Under the pieces are notes generated by a model that searched no databases, was not told where the DNA came from, and worked only from the letters and a program-made list of their open reading frames with translations. Both the position numbers and the translations under genes were made by a program. Positions 43,079 to 45,374 of a stretch of 45,374 nucleotides of DNA are shown in pieces; the first letter of the stretch is position 1; each line of letters opens with the position of its first letter. This DNA comes from an uncultured Chthonomonas sp. (lineage in GTDB: Bacteria > Armatimonadota > Chthonomonadetes > Chthonomonadales > Chthonomonadaceae): contig CAIXIX010000367.1 of assembly GCA_903919615.1 (NCBI GenBank), forward strand, positions 1 through 45,374. Reading direction: 5' to 3'.

Positions 43079-44434
43079 CTAATCTCGTGCGTTTGAATAA
43101 CTGCGGAGCGCGGGCCACTTTATCGCGGCGGCCGCAGCAATAATAACGGACCCGATGCCTCCTGAAACAACGGAAAAAATAGGACCTGCTATATGTGCAA
43201 CCATTCCAGATTCAAAAGCCCCTATCTCGTTAGAGCTATTGACAAATATCGCGTTAACGGCATTAACGCGGCCCCGCATCGTATTGACTGTCAATGTTTG
43301 AATGAGCGTTTGGCGCACAACGACGCTCACCATATCCAGGCCTCCCAAAGCAGCAAGAGCAATCACGGATAGAATGACATTACGCGATAATCCAAAAACT
43401 ATCGTGGAAATACCAAAACCAAATACCGCCCATAACATCGCCCGGCCAGGATGCTTAAAGCCGCGCATGTGCGCACATGTGACTGCCGTGATCAGCGCTC
43501 CAAAGGAGCTGGAGGCTCGCATCCAGCCAAGCGCTTCTGGCCCAAGATGTAGAATGTCCTTCTGGTAAACTGGCAGTAGCGCGGTTGCGCCGCCAAATAA
43601 CACCGCGAATAGGTCGAGTGAAATAGTCTCCAGGATAATCCTGTTCGTTCGGATGTAGCGTATGCCATCCAGCAGCGTTGACCACTCAAGCGTCTGCCGC
43701 TTGGAGCGCAGTTCATCGTGCGGCTCATGAAACTGAATAGACGCCATTGTTAGGGCGCTTAATATCCCGCAGGCTGCCGTCAATAAGTATATAAAGGCAG
43801 GCAGGGCAGCGTCCGGTTTGCCGTTTACGTGAGCAGTGGAGGCAGTCCTGAGCGCCACGACTACACCGGGCAGCAGCGCTGCAAAGGCGGGCCGGCCAGT
43901 CCAATCTAGTAGAAAGCCGCCCAGCGCCTGTCCTAGCATTACGGCGACCCTGCGCACACTTGTATCCCATGAAACTGCATTTGCTAATATGCCTGCTGGA
44001 ACGATCTGAGGCAATATTGCTCCGCGCGCGGGATTGCAAAATGCGCGGCATGTCATACCCAGGAATAAACAGAAAAGGAACAGCGAAACCGGTGCGTGAA
44101 CTGACGAAAGCACTGCCAGCAGGATCGTACAAAGAGATGAAAGCAGTTGAGTTATGACAACGATCGTTTTGCGGGGATAACGGTCAGCAATATGCCCTGC
44201 CACAATTGCAAAAAGGAAAACCGGGATAACCTGAACCAGGCCGACATACCCCAGTGTTAGAGAGCTGTGAGTTCGCGCGTACAGTTCCCACACTACCACG
44301 ACGCCCTGCATTGCCTCTCCCGCGCCAGAGAGATTTCGTCCAAACGTATACCTTCTGTACTCCTGAAGCCGCAGGGCAGCATACGCATCAGTGCGTGATT
44401 CGTTTTCTGAAGGTGGTCCGGATTTGGAATGCAT
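43079..44434 (-). CDS. Major facilitator superfamily exporter (MFS_3/EntS-like)
   Basis: This 451-residue protein has about twelve membrane helices. The loop between helices 2 and 3 carries GHIADRYPRK, the MFS motif A. The N-terminus LQEYRRYTFGRNLSGAG is typical of the EntS/MFS_3 branch, which exports siderophores or drugs. Helices are visible as LGYVGLVQVIPVFLFAIVAG, LFCLFLGMTCRAFCNPARGA and LLPGVVVALRTA. The substrate is unknown and no siderophore gene is nearby. It is divergent from the ROK regulator with an 89-bp gap, so that regulator may control it. Confidence 0.88.
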   Translation of the reverse strand: MHSKSGPPSENESRTDAYAALRLQEYRRYTFGRNLSGAGEAMQGVVVVWELYARTHSSLTLGYVGLVQVIPVFLFAIVAGHIADRYPRKTIVVITQLLSSLCTILLAVLSSVHAPVSLFLFCLFLGMTCRAFCNPARGAILPQIVPAGILANAVSWDTSVRRVAVMLGQALGGFLLDWTGRPAFAALLPGVVVALRTASTAHVNGKPDAALPAFIYLLTAACGILSALTMASIQFHEPHDELRSKRQTLEWSTLLDGIRYIRTNRIILETISLDLFAVLFGGATALLPVYQKDILHLGPEALGWMRASSSFGALITAVTCAHMRGFKHPGRAMLWAVFGFGISTIVFGLSRNVILSVIALAALGGLDMVSVVVRQTLIQTLTVNTMRGRVNAVNAIFVNSSNEIGAFESGMVAHIAGPIFSVVSGGIGSVIIAAAAAIKWPALRSYSNARD

Positions 44435-44496
44435 GTGCAGCAGTTTACCTCAATGACATGCCCCGATTTTTAATTACGAATCTTTAGTAAAGGTTA

Positions 44497-44525
44497 TTGA
44501 CAAAAATACAGGGTGGGTCTAAAAT
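44497..44525 (+). promoter_or_regulatory. Sigma-70 promoter of the ROK gene (leaderless or nearly so)
   Basis: TTGACA (44497-44502), 17-bp spacer, TAAAAT (44520-44525). Transcription should begin about 7 bases after the -10, near 44532-44533. The in-frame ATG at 44533 lies there, and the ATG at 44524 overlaps the -10 and cannot be used from this promoter. Confidence 0.7.
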
Positions 44526-44532
44526 GGTATTG

Positions 44533-45374
44533 ATGAACCGGACTTCCGCTGTACAACCCAATCTGCTGTCCCGAATAAACGAGCGCCAAGTTCTAGATTC
44601 AATACAGCGGTGTGGACCGCTTTCTCGTGCCGAGGTAGCACGGGAATCTGGAATAAGCGCTCCCACGGTCTCCAGAGCCGTCGAAGCGCTGCTTCGTGCA
44701 GGGCTGCTCGAGGAAGGCGAAGCTCCTGGATTATTGCGAGGACGGCCCGGGAAGAAACTCCGGCTTGCTACAGTGCTTTCGCAGGTGCTCGGCCTGGTTA
44801 TCGATGTCGGCGTGTGCCGTATCGTAGCGGCCGGGCTCGATGGCGATGTAGACGAAGACCGCACCCGTGAATTTATAACGCCAGATACATACGAAAGGCT
44901 CCTGACGGCGGTAGTTCGTGAGGCGAGGAGCCTGATGAGCGATAGGACGGTGAATACTCTTGGTCTGGCTGTGAGTATGCCTGGTCTCGTCAATACGCGC
45001 ACGAATACCGCAGTTCTCTCCCCGAATGTTCCAATAACAAACTCGCACAATACGGCTGCAGACATTACGGAGCTTCTCGGCGTCGAATGCATCCTCATTC
45101 AGGAAGCCGATGCACTATGCCTTGCAGAAAGGCGTTTTGGAGCCGCCGGGGGACTGGATGATTTTGCAATGCTCGATGTGTCAACCGGGGTTGGGCTTGG
45201 CGCAATGAGCGGTGGTAGGCTTCTCACTGGCCACAGTGGCCTGGCCGGCGAAATCGGTCATATTACCGTGGATCTGGATGGAAGACAGTGCGGTTGCGGT
45301 AACTATGGATGCCTTGAAACTGTTGCTGGTGATTCCGCGCTTGCCTATGCAGTATCGCTCAAACTGGGACGCCG
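44533..45374 (+). CDS. ROK-family transcriptional regulator (3' end outside window)
   Basis: About 280 residues are present and the frame runs off the window. An N-terminal winged helix (INERQVLDSIQRCGPLSRAE, then SGISAPTVSRAVEALLRAGL) precedes a sugar-kinase-like domain with VLGLVIDVGV, MPGLVNTRTN, DVSTGVGLGAMSGG, LAGEIGHITV and the ROK zinc motif CGCGNYGCLE. The usual kinase Asp of the NDAN motif is replaced by Glu (QEADALCLAE), so kinase activity is doubtful and a NagC/Mlc-like repressor role is more likely. I chose ATG 44533 because the promoter ends just before it; ATG 44524 is in frame but lies within the -10. The divergent MFS gene is a likely target. Confidence 0.88.
   Translation, partial: MNRTSAVQPNLLSRINERQVLDSIQRCGPLSRAEVARESGISAPTVSRAVEALLRAGLLEEGEAPGLLRGRPGKKLRLATVLSQVLGLVIDVGVCRIVAAGLDGDVDEDRTREFITPDTYERLLTAVVREARSLMSDRTVNTLGLAVSMPGLVNTRTNTAVLSPNVPITNSHNTAADITELLGVECILIQEADALCLAERRFGAAGGLDDFAMLDVSTGVGLGAMSGGRLLTGHSGLAGEIGHITVDLDGRQCGCGNYGCLETVAGDSALAYAVSLKLGR

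Noticed and set aside
42887-43096. 69-residue open frame on the plus strand
   Set aside because: No ribosome site, no recognisable domain, and it overlaps the end of the MFS gene antisense.
44484-45098. 204-residue open frame on the minus strand, Ser/Arg-rich
   Set aside because: It is the antisense of the ROK gene, which has clear domains and a promoter. The composition is that of a shadow frame.
1-45374. CRISPR arrays, tRNA or rRNA genes, insertion sequences with transposase
   Set aside because: I looked for regular short repeats with spacers, tRNA-like arms and DDE transposase motifs, and saw none by eye. A covariance-model scan would be decisive.

Overview
The window looks like chromosomal DNA from a Gram-negative-type, free-living bacterium, most plausibly Armatimonadota or a similar soil/freshwater lineage. 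The basis is compositional and contextual: moderate GC, many TTG/GTG starts, Rhs cores of the 'YLTDALGSV...RWPNVDPIG' type, a GH18-deacetylase-GT2 fusion, a BTAD-type STAND regulator and HAF repeats. No rRNA, tRNA or CRISPR array was seen, so the phylum call is an inference with low-to-moderate confidence.

Region 1 (1-8862) is a polymorphic-toxin-like island. After a 5'-truncated HAF-repeat protein come four separate cassettes. Each repeats the same ~130-residue Rhs C-terminal core and then carries an unrelated tail. Three have their own ATG and a fourth has an uncertain start; one is interrupted by a stop codon. Each cassette is followed by a different partner gene: a membrane-anchored ankyrin protein, a secreted protein, a secreted coiled-coil protein plus a second ankyrin protein, and a small acidic cytosolic protein. 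These partners are candidate immunity or accessory proteins.

Region 2 (8863-11229) is mostly non-coding. It holds a MerR/excisionase-type antitoxin with a PemK/MazF-type toxin whose C-terminus is frameshifted. The pair is bracketed by two 57-bp direct repeats.

Region 3 (11230-18272) is an envelope-polysaccharide cluster. On the minus strand a secreted NodB deacetylase overlaps a giant GH18-NodB-GT2 fusion. Divergently transcribed are a LolA-like lipoprotein-sorting protein and an ArnT/PMT-like glycosyltransferase.

Region 4 (18358-28834) is housekeeping: a DUF58-transglutaminase-MoxR trio, RsgA, a UvrD/PcrA helicase, an FKBP prolyl isomerase, an HtrA protease with palindromes upstream, and a small conserved protein closed by a strong bidirectional terminator. 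A TIM-barrel sugar isomerase/epimerase converges on that terminator.

Region 5 (29814-42680) carries two sigma-factor/STAND-ATPase units. In the first, an ECF sigma-like gene is divergent from a BTAD-NB-ARC-TPR regulator. In the second, a five-gene minus-strand cluster reads: sigma factor, overlapping candidate anti-sigma/partner, CHAT protease-NB-ARC-TPR protein, and two paralogous exported beta-rich proteins. The sigma-partner-CHAT order recalls the Craspase circuit, in which a TPR-CHAT protease cleaves a sigma-binding protein, but here an NLR-like sensor ATPase replaces the CRISPR effector. This is the best candidate for an undescribed system in the window.

Region 6 (43079-45374) holds an MFS exporter and, divergently, a ROK-family regulator cut by the window end. 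The ROK gene's promoter places transcription start almost exactly on the start codon.
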